A DNA stretch of 64,000 nt from Lysinibacillus xylanilyticus (GTDB lineage Bacteria; Bacillota; Bacilli; Bacillales_A; Planococcaceae). The stretch's first letter is position 1, and each line of letters opens with the position of its first letter. The position numbers were made by a program, and so were the translations under genes. The stretch covers positions 1 to 64,000 of the forward strand of contig NZ_MDDN01000007.1 of the NCBI RefSeq assembly GCF_001708185.1, read 5' to 3'. The notes beneath the pieces are model-generated. The model worked only from the letters and a program-made list of their open reading frames with translations, did no database searches and was not told the origin of the DNA. Below are positions 63,426 through 64,000 of the stretch, one piece after another.

Positions 63426-64000
63426 TTAAAACTCTATCTGCCTAAAGTTTTTCCATCCTTTTCTAACAATAAAAATAAACAACATTAAATTAATACATAT
63501 TTGAATGAATATAATATAGTAATTTGATCCGATATCAAGATCACTCAATGCTAGATAACCTGGAGAAATATATTTAACATAAGGAATATAATTTGCAAAC
63601 GAAGTAATAGTTAAAAACAGTAATCCACATACTATAGATATAACTAAATTAAATCTTGTCGAACAGAGCATAACAATGTAGCAAAGTAATAACAGAAAAA
63701 TTTGAACGCCAAATAAATTAACAACTTTATTCAATGTGTCCATATTAAGTGTAAAAGGTATAAAATACTTCGTATCATAAATAAAAAGGTAAAAGGCAAC
63801 AATAGAAGCTATAATATTTGTGATAAAAAATAAAAATAATAAGTACGTAATAGCTAAAAATTTACCACTTAATATGCGCTCCCTCTTTGCCACTCTAGTG
63901 ATAGCTAACATCATCTGACCTTCATATATTTCATTTGCTATTAAATTTGTTGAAATGAAAAATAATATAAACATAGGGATTCCTAATATAAAAATAATTG
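63426..64000 (-). CDS. ABC-2 type permease, partial (5' end beyond window)
   Basis: At least 190 residues, with the frame open to the right edge (upstream codons read IIFILGIPM). NEIYEGQMMLAITRVAKRERIL, GKFLAITYLLFLFF and five or more helices fit bacitracin/bacteriocin-type ABC permeases that work with a separate ATPase, which would lie beyond 64000. ATG 63974 is probably internal. First gene seen of the radical SAM cluster. Confidence 0.78.
   Translation of the reverse strand, partial: IIFILGIPMFILFFISTNLIANEIYEGQMMLAITRVAKRERILSGKFLAITYLLFLFFITNIIASIVAFYLFIYDTKYFIPFTLNMDTLNKVVNLFGVQIFLLLLCYIVMLCSTRFNLVISIVCGLLFLTITSFANYIPYVKYISPGYLALSDLDIGSNYYIIFIQICINLMLFIFIVRKGWKNFRQIEF

Noticed and set aside
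1..64000. CRISPR array
   Set aside because: The only regular repeats are contiguous 21-bp tandem units without unique spacers; no cas genes.

Overview
The window looks like chromosome of a low-GC, spore-forming Bacillales species, most likely Lysinibacillus or a close relative. The evidence is a 16S rRNA start with Bacillales sequence, Bacillus-type Shine-Dalgarno sites, GTG/TTG starts, a sporulation gene (yunB), and gene order matching the yug-pbpD-mrp-yui-yut-yun part of the Bacillus subtilis chromosome. Genus is inference; product names rest on family recognition from memory, not on searches.

Layout. 1-345: 5' end of a 16S rRNA gene (minus strand) and its promoter. 346-3245: EamA permease, MgtC-like and CDF transporters. 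3482-10825: iron-type alcohol dehydrogenase, then an arginine/ornithine/proline catabolic block (glutamate dehydrogenase, rocD, rocA) and a divergent PAS/AAA/Fis regulator that has lost its sigma-54 contact loop. 10984-20999: yugI, an ECF sigma factor with a large membrane partner, SNF transporter, yugE/patB, ppiB, class A PBP, yufK. 21153-26911: complete mrpABCDEFG Na+/H+ antiporter operon. 27897-37513: assimilatory sulfate reduction and siroheme genes in two transcription units (sumT-sirB-yezD-cysJ-cysI and cysH-cysP-sat-cysC), each headed by the same short leader element joined to a terminator. 38165-43949: pepA, yuiD, yuiB, Nudix, a divergent MarR/CarD-like pair. 44029-50920: Fe-S assembly proteins (HesB/IscA type and a broken partial copy, NifU-like), Rex-box-controlled NADH dehydrogenase, yuz/yut genes. 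51009-58945: yut/yun genes, lipA, yunB, an HD-GYP protein. 59350-64000: AT-rich peptide-natural-product-like cluster (ABC exporter, radical SAM/SPASM maturase, small membrane protein, CPBP protease, ABC permease), cut by the window end and with no precursor gene visible.

How genes work together. RocD makes glutamate semialdehyde/P5C, RocA oxidises it to glutamate and the glutamate dehydrogenase feeds 2-oxoglutarate to central metabolism. CysP imports sulfate; Sat, CysC, CysH and CysJI reduce it to sulfide; SumT and SirB make the siroheme that CysI needs. No sirC-like dehydrogenase is seen here.

Non-coding content is unusually rich: (a) a MITE-like element with terminal inverted repeats, several copies; (b) a second palindromic family that often starts at stop codons; (c) three unrelated intergenic arrays that all have a strict or near-strict 21-bp period; (d) the sulfur leader element; (e) clear operators for Rex, a MarR protein and probably the Roc-type regulator.
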